A stretch of 12,139 nucleotides of DNA from JADFOB01 sp964651325 (lineage in GTDB: Bacteria > Planctomycetota > Phycisphaerae > UBA1845). The stretch is taken from positions 1 to 12,139 of the forward strand of contig CAZYXP010000111.1 of the NCBI GenBank assembly GCA_964651325.1, given 5' to 3'. The notes beneath the pieces are model-generated. The model made no database searches. It saw only the letters and a list, made by a program, of their open reading frames with translations, and was not told the origin of the DNA. Both the position numbers and the translations under genes were made by a program. Each line of letters starts with the position of its first letter. The first letter of the stretch is position 1. Positions 6,179 to 12,139 of the stretch are shown in pieces.

Positions 6179-6955
6179 ATGGGGTTGATCGACTCGCACG
6201 CCCATCTGACATTTCCCGAGCTGCGTGATTGCGTGGACGAGGTACTCCTGCGGTGTTATGAGGCCGGGGTAGAGCAGGTGATTACCGTCGGGACGGATCT
6301 AGCCGATGCGACCGCGGCGCTGGCATTAACGCTGCAATACTTCGACCAAGTCTTTGCGGCGATCGGGTTTCATCCGCACGAGGCCCAAGGGGTATCGGAC
6401 GACGATCTGCAAGCCATGGCGGAGCTTTGGGATGATCCCAACGTGGTGGCCGTCGGCGAAATGGGGCTCGATTACCACTACGATTTCTCCCCAAGGCAAG
6501 TTCAGCAATCGGTGTTCCGCAAGCAACTGGAATTGGCGAAGGCCAAGGGCAAGCCAATCGTCATTCACGCCCGGGAGGCCTTCGAGGACACGGTGTCCCT
6601 CTTGGTGGAGCAGGGGTACCGCGATCAGCGCGTGGTGTTTCATTGTTTCACGGGCAGCGCGGAAGAGGCGGCGGTAATCGCGCAGCACGGCTGGAGGATT
6701 TCGTTTACAGGGATCGTGACCTTCAAGAATTCGACCGAACTACAACACATCGCAAAAGCCTATCCGGCGGAAGAAATGATGCTGGAAACGGATTCGCCCT
6801 ATCTATCGCCCGTGCCCGTGCGCGGCAAACGTCCCTGTGAGCCGTCGTACGTCGCGCACACCGCTCGGTTTCTGGCCGACTTAAGGGGCGTCCCCTACGA
6901 GCGCTTGGTCGAGGAAACCGCCCGCAACACTCGGGCTTTTTTTGAAATCGGCTGA
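6179..6955 (+). CDS. TatD family metal-dependent hydrolase / DNase
   Basis: TatD-family proteins are TIM-barrel, metal-dependent hydrolases with 3'-5' DNase activity in characterised members; other members act on different substrates. The 258-residue protein carries all expected metal ligands: DSHAHL (H7, H9), GEMGLDY (E94), IHAR (H130), FHCFTG (H155) and TDSPYL (D205). Length is normal. ATG 6179 has GGAG (6169-6172) 6 bases upstream. The protein is cytoplasmic, with no signal peptide or membrane segment. It follows the yraN-like gene after about 155 bases, so it may have its own promoter. The nearest equivalent in Escherichia coli could be YcfH or TatD; the exact subfamily cannot be fixed from motifs alone. 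Confidence 0.93.
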   Translation: MGLIDSHAHLTFPELRDCVDEVLLRCYEAGVEQVITVGTDLADATAALALTLQYFDQVFAAIGFHPHEAQGVSDDDLQAMAELWDDPNVVAVGEMGLDYHYDFSPRQVQQSVFRKQLELAKAKGKPIVIHAREAFEDTVSLLVEQGYRDQRVVFHCFTGSAEEAAVIAQHGWRISFTGIVTFKNSTELQHIAKAYPAEEMMLETDSPYLSPVPVRGKRPCEPSYVAHTARFLADLRGVPYERLVEETARNTRAFFEIG

Positions 6956-7071
6956 AGGGGCAGCGAAACCGGCAAGTTCGCTGGCCGTCCTTAGCCGGCC
7001 GATGACTCGTGGATGCCCCCGTGCCCCCTCGCGATGGTCCTTTTGCGGCTAGTCAAACAGACGAGTAGGAA

Positions 7072-7145
7072 TCGGGGCGACAGGATTTGAACCTGCGACT
7101 TCCTGCTCCCAAAGCAGGTGCGCTACCGGACTGCGCCACGCCCCG
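7072..7145 (-). tRNA. tRNA-Pro (anticodon UGG)
   Basis: The minus strand reads as a 74-base cloverleaf. The acceptor stem is CGGGGCG/CGCCCCG with discriminator A. The anticodon stem CCTGC/GCAGG encloses loop TTTGGGA (anticodon TGG, plus-strand bases 7109-7111). The T-arm is GCAGG-TTCAAAT-CCTGT. The CCA end is not encoded (the next bases are TTC), so it must be added by nucleotidyltransferase. It reads the CCN proline codons. It lies 126 bases before tatD's convergent end. Confidence 0.95.
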
Positions 7146-7157
7146 TGGATCGACCGT

Positions 7158-7163
7158 AGGATA
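7158..7163 (-). promoter_or_regulatory. Possible -10 element of tRNA-Pro
   Basis: On the minus strand TATCCT lies 12 bases before the mature tRNA 5' end, a typical placement. The -35 region at 17 bases is poor. Confidence 0.25.
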
Positions 7164-7268
7164 CCATGACCGGGCAAGTGTGCCACCCAAGACGTTCGTG
7201 GATACGCGAGGTATTCGTGGGTTCATGGTCAGAGCCCTGGGGCAAACAGCGGTGTAGGCTCCGCGGCC

Positions 7269-8183
7269 TTACGGGCGGCGCCAGAGCGAAACGAGGACGA
7301 CCACGCCCTGCAAGACGTAGGTGATCCCAAAAAGGGCTCCCGTGGCCCCTATAGTAAGGGCAAACAGCTCGCCGCCGGTCTCCAGTCTGGCGAGCCACCA
7401 ACATGACACGTCGGCCGCGAAGAAGGTCAGCGGAGCGCAAGCCAGCGCGATCCTGAATCGGCTCTGCGACGAACCACCCGGCCAGCCGGTCCAGAGGAAA
7501 AGTGCCCCGATGATCACGACAAAAATCGGCACAGACAGCAAGTGGGCATGGGTGCTGAGGGCCAGGGTGCGCCAGTTCTTGGGGGCTCGGTAAATGCGCT
7601 TGGCTTGCGGGTCCGGGCCTTTTGCAAACCGAGCGAGCCGGGCAAAGCCCACCGTTTCGTCGTTGGGGCCAAAGTCAGAGGTTTCGGCGATCGTCTCGCC
7701 GCTGTCCGCAGCGTGGCAAATGAGACAATCTCGAATCACGATGTCCTCCGGGGTGAGATTTGGGCTTTCCGGGGTAGGGGCTGGGTTTTCGACGGCGGGA
7801 TCAGAGCGTTCCTCGGCTAGGTCGGGCGCGGTTCGAAAGGCCGTTTCGTCGGCACCGTCGAGAATCCACTGGCGGACGATTTGGTAGTCCGCCTCGGTCT
7901 CAAAGTTCTTGCGCATCTTCCCGTCAATCATTTCCAGCATACGGGGCGGCGGCGGATCGTCCGGATCGACGTCGATATACCCGCCGTGGTATTTAAGAAT
8001 CAAATCGTTTGCCGACATGCCGGGTTGGCCATCGACCAGCTCGTTTTGCGCGAAGAGGTTTACCAGGGCAGCCACGTAGCCCAGCGCGATGACCACCACA
8101 AAAACGCTTGCCAACGCACGCCACGCCAGCGGAAGCTGTGATGGATGTTTCGGTATCCACGAGATGCCGGTTTTCTCGGCCAT
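7269..8183 (-). CDS. Membrane protein with a c-type haem-attachment motif
   Basis: I do not recognise a named family for this 304-residue protein. One hydrophobic segment lies near the N-terminus (about 22-45). A hydrophilic stretch of about 160 residues follows, holding CLICH (153-157), a single CxxCH motif that would bind haem c if it is outside the cytoplasm. Three more membrane segments follow (about 211-232, 243-263, 275-300). The second helix begins with the histidine pair H212 and H214 in THAHLL, possible haem or metal ligands. The acidic/proline-rich stretch DPDDPPPP (73-80) is in the soluble part. ATG 8183 has GGAG 9 bases upstream (plus-strand CTCC 8193-8196). The gene is divergent from a metalloregulator-feo locus, so a link to iron or respiration is possible, but this is inference. 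Confidence 0.75.
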   Translation of the reverse strand: MAEKTGISWIPKHPSQLPLAWRALASVFVVVIALGYVAALVNLFAQNELVDGQPGMSANDLILKYHGGYIDVDPDDPPPPRMLEMIDGKMRKNFETEADYQIVRQWILDGADETAFRTAPDLAEERSDPAVENPAPTPESPNLTPEDIVIRDCLICHAADSGETIAETSDFGPNDETVGFARLARFAKGPDPQAKRIYRAPKNWRTLALSTHAHLLSVPIFVVIIGALFLWTGWPGGSSQSRFRIALACAPLTFFAADVSCWWLARLETGGELFALTIGATGALFGITYVLQGVVVLVSLWRRP

Positions 8184-8387
8184 AGACTACTTCTCCGCAA
8201 ACATTAGACCCCAAGGGCGATCCCGACCGTGGGACCATTTTACGCGAAACCACGCGTCGCTCCAGGTGAAAGAGGTATTTGAACTTGTCATGGTTGTAAA
8301 ATGTTTATCGGTATGTATTTACGTTCACTCTGGTCGCCATCCGGAGACCGAATTCTCCCCGTATCGCGACATTTTCGCAATCGCCAC

Positions 8388-8416
8388 TTGACATCAACCT
8401 TGGTGAGCTATATATT
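8388..8416 (+). promoter_or_regulatory. Near-consensus sigma70 promoter of the regulator-feo locus
   Basis: TTGACA (8388-8393, perfect) and TATATT (8411-8416) are separated by exactly 17 bases. Transcription would start near 8423, leaving a leader of about 33 bases before the regulator. A promoter this strong is what one expects when a repressor sets expression, and a palindrome overlaps its -10 element. Confidence 0.8.
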
Positions 8417-8451
8417 TAACTAAGGTTAAACATTAGATGTGCCGAGGTTAA
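8415..8451 (+). promoter_or_regulatory. Candidate metalloregulator operator overlapping -10 and start site
   Basis: TTTAAC-TAAG-GTTAAA (8415-8430) is a perfect 6+6 inverted repeat covering the end of the -10 box and the predicted start site. Its right arm AGGTTAA (8423-8429) recurs as a direct repeat at 8445-8451, 22 bases on, about two helical turns, overlapping the ribosome binding site GAGG (8444-8447). A related AACCTT (8396-8401) lies in the promoter spacer in opposite orientation. Size and AT-rich arms resemble operators of DtxR/MntR-type repressors. Binding by the adjacent regulator is inferred. Confidence 0.55.
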
Positions 8452-8455
8452 TGGT

Positions 8456-9181
8456 ATGACACTCACAGCCGGTCCGAGGCTCGGACGAGCCACGGAAGAC
8501 TACATCAAAGCCATCTTCAAGTTGGAAGAGCAGGGCGTGGATGAGCCTAGACGGGGCGTGTCCACGAATCGTATCGCGGAGGTGATCGGCGTATCACCGG
8601 CCGCGGCGAGCAAGGCCGTCCGACAGCTTGGGCGAAGGGAGCTGGCCGTCTACGAGCCGTATCGTGGCGTTTCCTTGACGGAGGCGGGGCGAATGGTCGC
8701 GTTGGAGATCATCCGTCATCACCGGCTCTTGGAGACGTTTCTGCATGAAATCCTCGGCTATTCGTGGGACGAGGTGGATGAGGAAGCGGAGCGGCTGGAG
8801 CATCATATTTCGGAGAAGTTTGAGGCGGCGATCGACCGGCTGCTGGGGTATCCGAGTTTCGATCCCCATGGCGATCCGATTCCAGAGCGCAGCGGTGCGA
8901 TGGGACCACAGCGTGGGACCTCGCTTGCGGAGGCCAGCGCAAATGAGACGCTCGTCGTCGTGCGGGTCCGGGACCGCGATTCTGAGGTGCTGCAATACTT
9001 GGATCGCGTGGGGATGCGCGTGGGCACCGTCTTCGATGTGGTCGAAAAGCAGCCTTTTTGCGGGCCGTTGACGTTGCGTATCGATACCCAAGACCGTGTG
9101 GTCGGGCGCGAGCTTGCCGGTCATGTGTTCGTGGAGCGATGGCAACCGGAACCGGAAACGGCACCGAGCGCTGAGGGTTAG
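8456..9181 (+). CDS. DtxR/MntR-family metal-dependent transcriptional repressor
   Basis: Members of this family bind Fe2+ or Mn2+ and then repress metal-uptake genes. The 241-residue protein has the full three-part layout. A winged helix (about 8-80) contains GVSPAAASKAVRQL as recognition region and the YRGVSLTEAG wing. A helical dimerisation/metal domain follows (about 84-150), then a C-terminal FeoA/SH3-like domain (about 163-230). By alignment from memory, the ligand positions are D15, H89, E112, E115 and H116: aspartate replaces DtxR M10 and glutamate replaces C102, as in MntR. MntR's second acidic ligand (E11) is K18 here. ATG 8456 has GAGG 8 bases upstream. It is the first gene of the feo locus and likely autoregulates through the palindrome over its own promoter. 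Whether it senses iron or manganese is open. Confidence 0.9.
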   Translation: MTLTAGPRLGRATEDYIKAIFKLEEQGVDEPRRGVSTNRIAEVIGVSPAAASKAVRQLGRRELAVYEPYRGVSLTEAGRMVALEIIRHHRLLETFLHEILGYSWDEVDEEAERLEHHISEKFEAAIDRLLGYPSFDPHGDPIPERSGAMGPQRGTSLAEASANETLVVVRVRDRDSEVLQYLDRVGMRVGTVFDVVEKQPFCGPLTLRIDTQDRVVGRELAGHVFVERWQPEPETAPSAEG

Positions 9182-9251
9182 GGCCTTTTTTTTCAACACG
9201 TGTGGCGCCTGATTCGGCAGGGGTCGCGCAGGCGTCTGGTACGTCGTCAGG

Positions 9252-9339
9252 GTCGTCGTGGCCGCCGGAAGATCGTTTTTTGGCGGTCGGGATGAGGACG
9301 ACTTGAACAGACGAAGCCAAGCATGCCGGGTTGCCCGGC
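9252..9339 (+). promoter_or_regulatory. Structured leader ahead of feoA
   Basis: The 174 bases between the regulator and feoA contain two base-paired units. The first has GTCGTC (9252-9257) pairing with GACGAC (9297-9302), enclosing GGCCGCC (9260-9266) paired with GGCGGTC (9282-9288, one G-U); its loop carries T6 (9276-9281). The second is GCCGGG-TTG-CCCGGC (9325-9339), ending 2 bases before the AGGAG ribosome binding site of feoA. There is no clear promoter here. Attenuation or control of feoA translation is possible but unproven. Confidence 0.35.
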
Positions 9340-9355
9340 GCAGGAGCGTAACGAA

Positions 9356-9583
9356 TTGACTATTTCCATGAACGAATTGCCGTTCGGTAAGCGGGCCAAG
9401 GTCTTGAGTCTGGCTTCAAGCGGAAGCATGAAGCGGCGGTTGATGGACCTTGGACTTGTTCCCGGTACTGATATTGAACGGGTTATGGACAGTCCGGTAG
9501 GGGATCCCTCTTGCTATCGGGTACGCGGCGCGATGATTGCGCTACGTAGCCAGGACGCGATGGGTATTCTGGTGGACCTGTAG
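9356..9583 (+). CDS. feoA: FeoA, ferrous iron transport accessory protein
   Basis: FeoA is a small cytoplasmic SH3-fold protein needed for FeoB-dependent Fe2+ uptake. The family pattern is clear: ELPFGKRAKV, SGSMKRRLMDLGLVPGT, a central DSPVGDP and YRVRGAMIALRSQDA near the end. The start is TTG 9356 (75 residues), chosen because AGGAG (9342-9346) lies 9 bases upstream. ATG 9368 (71 residues) would be 21 bases from that site, and ATG 9323 would add unlikely residues encoded by a hairpin. The feoB GTPase gene begins 7 bases after its stop, so the two are co-transcribed and probably translationally coupled. Confidence 0.92.
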   Translation: MTISMNELPFGKRAKVLSLASSGSMKRRLMDLGLVPGTDIERVMDSPVGDPSCYRVRGAMIALRSQDAMGILVDL

Positions 9584-9590
9584 TAAAACG

Positions 9591-10391
9591 ATGGGTAGTT
9601 GCAAACAGTGTGCTGTGGCGTGCGATACGGTGGTGGCTCAAGACGGGTTTGTCCCGTTGGGCCTCGATCGCTCACCGATCATCGCGTTGGCCGGCAACCC
9701 AAACACCGGCAAGAGCACAATATTCAATCATCTCACCGGATTGCGTCAGCACACGGGCAACTGGCCGGGGAAAACGGTCACGCGAGCCGAAGGCACGTTC
9801 ACGCATGTCGGTCGCTCGTTTACGCTCATTGACTTGCCTGGGACCTACTCCCTTACGGCGGATAGTGCGGACGAGGAAATCGCTCGCGACTTTGTTTTGT
9901 TCGGGAAGCCCGATTGCACGGTCATCGTTTGCGACGCGACGGTCTTGGAGCGTAACCTGTTGCTCGTGTTCCAAGTCTTGGAGATCACCGATCGTGTCGT
10001 GCTGTGCCTCAACCTGATGGACGAGGCCGATCGCAAGCAAATAGCCCTTGAGGCCAAGCTGCTCGAAAAGGAATTGGGCGTGCCCGTCGTGCCGACCGTA
10101 GCCCGGAAGGGCCAAGGGCTCGAGCTATTGGTTCGCAGGATCGCGGAGGTCGCGACGGGTCAGCGAAGCACCGCCCCCCAGCGCGTACAGCTTGATGATC
10201 AGATGGAGGAGGCCTTGGCGACCTTGGTGCAGGAGCTGCTGGAGATGTTGCCGAATCTACCGTGCCCTCGCTGGATCGCTTTGCGCCTTCTCGAGGGTGA
10301 TCGGCACATTGAACAGGCACTGCTTGGAGGTGAATTGGCCGATTTATTCGCGGCGCCCGAGACGAACGAGGCGAACGAGGTAGCGGCGTGA
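9591..10391 (+). CDS. feoB: FeoB GTPase half (separate G-protein subunit)
   Basis: This is the cytosolic N-terminal half of the FeoB ferrous-iron transporter as a free-standing 266-residue protein. All G motifs are present: G1 GNPNTGKST (35-43), G2 threonine in GNWPGKTV (T62), G3 DLPG (81-84) and G4 NLMD (141-144). A helical GDI-like region follows (about 175-260), including PRWIALRLLEGD. Before the G domain lies a short cysteine motif, C4-x2-C7-x3-C11, absent from the common Escherichia coli-type FeoB; it could bind metal or sense redox state. ATG 9591 is 7 bases after feoA with only a weak ribosome binding site (GGTGGA, 14 bases), suggesting coupling. Its stop overlaps the GTG start of the permease half (GTGA). 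Usual FeoB is one chain of roughly 650-800 residues. Confidence 0.93.
   Translation: MGSCKQCAVACDTVVAQDGFVPLGLDRSPIIALAGNPNTGKSTIFNHLTGLRQHTGNWPGKTVTRAEGTFTHVGRSFTLIDLPGTYSLTADSADEEIARDFVLFGKPDCTVIVCDATVLERNLLLVFQVLEITDRVVLCLNLMDEADRKQIALEAKLLEKELGVPVVPTVARKGQGLELLVRRIAEVATGQRSTAPQRVQLDDQMEEALATLVQELLEMLPNLPCPRWIALRLLEGDRHIEQALLGGELADLFAAPETNEANEVAA
10363..10380 (+). repeat. 9-bp tandem duplication at the feoB split
   Basis: CGAACGAGG occurs twice head to tail (10363-10371 and 10372-10380), in frame, encoding the tail residues of the GTPase half. The second copy ends in GAGG (10377-10380), 7 bases before the GTG start of the permease half, so the duplication supplies that gene's ribosome binding site. 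Confidence 0.85.
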
Positions 10392-11785
10392 GACCGTCAT
10401 CCGAGGCCTCGGCCGAGAACATTCTGGAGACCGCTGGAATGCTGCGTCGCCGGCTCGGGGCAGATCTGCACGATCGCTTGACCCAATCACAATATGGCCA
10501 CGCGGCCAGAATCGCCGAGCGATGCGTTCGCATTTCGGGCCAGCGGCACGTCGATTGGGACATGCTCGCCGATCGCATTCTTACCAGCCGCGTGGCCGGT
10601 TTTCCCATCATGATTGCGGGGCTCGCCACGATTTTGTGGCTCACGATCTCCGGCGCCAACGTGCCCAGCGCGATGCTGTTTGACGCTCTTTTTTGGGTTC
10701 ACGATCTGTTGGAATCATGGATGAACGCGGCCGGCGCGCCGTGGTGGTTGACAGGATTTCTCATCGGCGGCGTCTACCGCGGATTGGCCTGGGTGGTGGC
10801 GGTGATGCTCCCGCCGATGGCGATTTTCTTTCCGATTTTCACGCTGCTGGAAGACGTGGGGTATCTGCCTCGCGTCGCCTTCAATTTGGATCGCATGTTT
10901 CGCTGGTGCGGGGCGCATGGTAAGCAATCGCTGACCATGGGGATGGGGTTCGGATGCAACGCGGCCGGGGTCGTCGCGTGTCGCATTATTGATTCGCCTC
11001 GTGAGCGCTTGATTGCGATTCTGACCAACAATTTCATGCTCTGCAACGGACGCTGGCCCACGATCATCATGCTCGCCTCGGTATTCCTCGTAGCGGCGTT
11101 TCCACCCGTATGGGCGGGGCTTGCGGCCACGGGGGCGGTCGCCGGCGTGACGATGCTCGGCGTGGTGGTTACTTTTGCGGTTTCAAGGGTGCTTTCCAAG
11201 ACGGTCCTCAAAGGCGAGCCGAGCCACTTCTATCTGGAACTGCCGCCGTATCGCCGCCCGAACGTGCTGCGCGTGATTCATCGCTCGATCATCGATAGAA
11301 CCCTGCTCGTGTTGGGGCGGGCTTGCGTCACGGCCGCACCCGCGGGCGGACTGATTTGGATCCTGGGAAACGTTGATGTCGGCGGCGTTTCGCTCATGAC
11401 TCACGTTACGACGTGGCTGAATCCTGTCGCCATGTTTATTGGGCTCGATGGTGTGATTCTGCTGGCGTACATCGTGGCTATTCCGGCAAACGAGATCATC
11501 GTGCCGACGATCATCATGGGCTACATGGCATCGAGCAAGATGATCGAGCTGGAAAACATGACGCAGCTAGGGAAGCTGTTTCACGACAATGGCTGGACGC
11601 TTACGACGGCCGTTTGCATGATGCTTTTTGCCCTGCTCCATTATCCCTGTGCTACGACCACGTGGACGATCTATCGAGAGACGCGCAGTTGGAAGTGGAC
11701 GATTTTTTCCAACCTCATGCCGCTTACGCTTGCCATCGCGGCGTGTGGCAGCGTGGCGTACGTGGGTCGTGTGTTGGGCTGGTAG
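10388..11785 (+). CDS. feoB: FeoB permease half (membrane subunit)
   Basis: This 465-residue integral membrane protein is the C-terminal transport half of FeoB. After a hydrophilic stretch (1-65, with SQYGHAARIAERCV matching the linker before the first helix in full-length FeoB), it has multiple membrane helices and both Gate domains. Gate 1 has LLEDVGYLPR (153-162), GFGCN (187-191) and a FMLCNGRWP segment (216-224). Gate 2 begins at ELPPYR (284-289). ANEIIVPTIIMGYM (367-380) and HYPCATT (418-424) follow. Cysteines C190, C219 and C421 fall at the three positions conserved as putative pore cysteines. The CNGRWP form and CRIIDSPRERL resemble the clostridial type rather than the enterobacterial CSARLP type. 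GTG 10388 overlaps the previous stop and has GAGG 7 bases upstream. Both halves together (731 residues) equal one FeoB. Confidence 0.93.
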   Translation: MRPSSEASAENILETAGMLRRRLGADLHDRLTQSQYGHAARIAERCVRISGQRHVDWDMLADRILTSRVAGFPIMIAGLATILWLTISGANVPSAMLFDALFWVHDLLESWMNAAGAPWWLTGFLIGGVYRGLAWVVAVMLPPMAIFFPIFTLLEDVGYLPRVAFNLDRMFRWCGAHGKQSLTMGMGFGCNAAGVVACRIIDSPRERLIAILTNNFMLCNGRWPTIIMLASVFLVAAFPPVWAGLAATGAVAGVTMLGVVVTFAVSRVLSKTVLKGEPSHFYLELPPYRRPNVLRVIHRSIIDRTLLVLGRACVTAAPAGGLIWILGNVDVGGVSLMTHVTTWLNPVAMFIGLDGVILLAYIVAIPANEIIVPTIIMGYMASSKMIELENMTQLGKLFHDNGWTLTTAVCMMLFALLHYPCATTTWTIYRETRSWKWTIFSNLMPLTLAIAACGSVAYVGRVLGW

Positions 11786-11794
11786 GCTATGGAT

Positions 11795-11845
11795 GCAAGC
11801 CCGCGGCCGGGGGAATCAAGCCCGCACGACCTGTACGGGGCTTGC
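11795..11845. terminator. Inverted repeat between convergent genes
   Basis: CAAGCCC (11817-11823) pairs with GGGCTTG (11838-11844) around a 14-base loop. A second copy, GCAAGCCC (11795-11802), can pair with the same right arm, GGGCTTGC (11838-11845), as an alternative. It lies between feoB and the convergent gene. There is no T-run on either strand, so termination is only a guess from position. Confidence 0.3.
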
Positions 11846-12139
11846 TAATCTCTATCGAAACCTACCAGCGGAATCTTGTCACCCAAGAGTGCGGTCGCTC
11901 TTTGACGCAGGGCGTCGGTCTGATGCCACGAGGAAAGAACAACCGCCGCGCAGGCATCCGGATCGATTTGCGTGGGCGACTGCACGTCGATACCGGGCAC
12001 GGGCGGTGTTGGGGGAATGCGATCGTCGTAGATGGACGCGATCTTTATCGCAGGTAGGTCGGCAACCTGCTCGAACATCCACGGCGTGTGGGTTCCTGCG
12101 CCGCAGATGGCGCTCGGGCTGTGCGCAGTGGGTCCCGAT
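11845..12139 (-). CDS. C-terminal part of a Rossmann-like protein (partial)
   Basis: An open frame runs from the right edge of the window to a stop at 11845-11847, giving the last 97 residues of a minus-strand gene whose start lies outside. The visible part has a GAGTHT loop (about visible residues 13-18) after a short hydrophobic strand, then IKIASIYDD. An extended GIDVQSPTQI follows, then a strand-helix unit ACAAVVLSSWHQTDALRQRA, and it ends in IPLVGFDRD. This G-x-G, strand-D-D, strand-S-S layout is that of a nucleotide- or sugar-nucleotide-binding Rossmann domain, as in C-terminal domains of some sugar or methyl transferases. The exact family is not identified. It is convergent with feoB, whose stop is 59 bases away, and is probably unrelated to iron uptake. 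Confidence 0.6.
   Translation of the reverse strand, partial: SGPTAHSPSAICGAGTHTPWMFEQVADLPAIKIASIYDDRIPPTPPVPGIDVQSPTQIDPDACAAVVLSSWHQTDALRQRATALLGDKIPLVGFDRD

Noticed and set aside
6983..7000. GGCCG-N8-CGGCC after tatD as a terminator
   Set aside because: A 5-bp stem without a T-run is common by chance in GC-rich DNA.
9186..9193. T8 run after the regulator as an intrinsic terminator
   Set aside because: No stable stem precedes it (only AGCGCT and loose G/C stretches), so termination is not supported by the sequence.
9323..9355. Upstream ATG 9323 as the feoA start
   Set aside because: It would translate a GC hairpin and leave AGGAG inside the gene. TTG 9356 has AGGAG at 9 bases and gives a normal FeoA length.
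11413..12057. Long plus-strand frame overlapping the end of feoB
   Set aside because: Its first half is the shifted frame of the FeoB permease, and the rest runs antisense to the partial Rossmann-like gene. The histidine/arginine-rich translation is typical of a shadow frame.
1..12139. CRISPR arrays, insertion sequences, phage or toxin-antitoxin genes
   Set aside because: No regularly spaced repeats, transposase, integrase or toxin-like frames were seen. The window reads as housekeeping plus an iron-transport locus.

Overview
The window (about 12.1 kb, fairly GC-rich) looks like ordinary chromosome of a free-living bacterium. The gene set suggests a Planctomycetota-like lineage: a B12-dependent ribonucleotide reductase with a C-terminal zinc ribbon, an rpsP-trmD-rplS-yraN cluster with no rimM, a tRNA without encoded CCA, and a FeoB whose permease half has the motif variants I associate with the clostridial type. 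The lineage is an inference from gene style. There is no 16S gene or other decisive marker.

Layout from left to right. Bases 1-657 hold no convincing gene, but contain a strongly structured segment (104-205) and a sigma70-like promoter (411-439) facing nrdJ. nrdJ (658-3468, +) is followed by a roughly 620-base gap. That gap holds a weak inverted repeat just after nrdJ, then a possible stand-alone structured RNA (about 3540-3748) ending in an excellent intrinsic terminator, then the rpsP promoter. Next comes the ribosome/tRNA-modification cluster rpsP (S16), trmD (m1G37 methyltransferase), rplS (L19) and a YraN/UPF0102 nuclease-like protein, with hairpins ahead of rpsP and rplS. A TatD-family metal hydrolase follows. 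On the minus strand lie tRNA-Pro(UGG) and a four-helix membrane protein carrying a CxxCH haem-attachment motif.

Divergent from that membrane protein is an iron-uptake locus on the plus strand: a DtxR/MntR-family metalloregulator, feoA, and FeoB encoded as two separate proteins. The first is a 266-residue GTPase half with an N-terminal cysteine motif; the second is a 465-residue permease half. The two halves overlap by 4 bases (GTGA), and a 9-bp tandem duplication supplies the ribosome binding site of the second. A near-ideal promoter (TTGACA-N17-TATATT) before the regulator is overlapped by a TTTAAC-N4-GTTAAA palindrome, the expected place for autorepression by a DtxR-type protein. The regulator's visible metal ligands look MntR-like rather than DtxR-like. 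A convergent partial gene on the minus strand enters from the right edge.

The most unusual items are the split FeoB with its duplicated junction, the regulator/operator pair, and two candidate structured RNAs. No phage, transposon, CRISPR array or defence system was seen.
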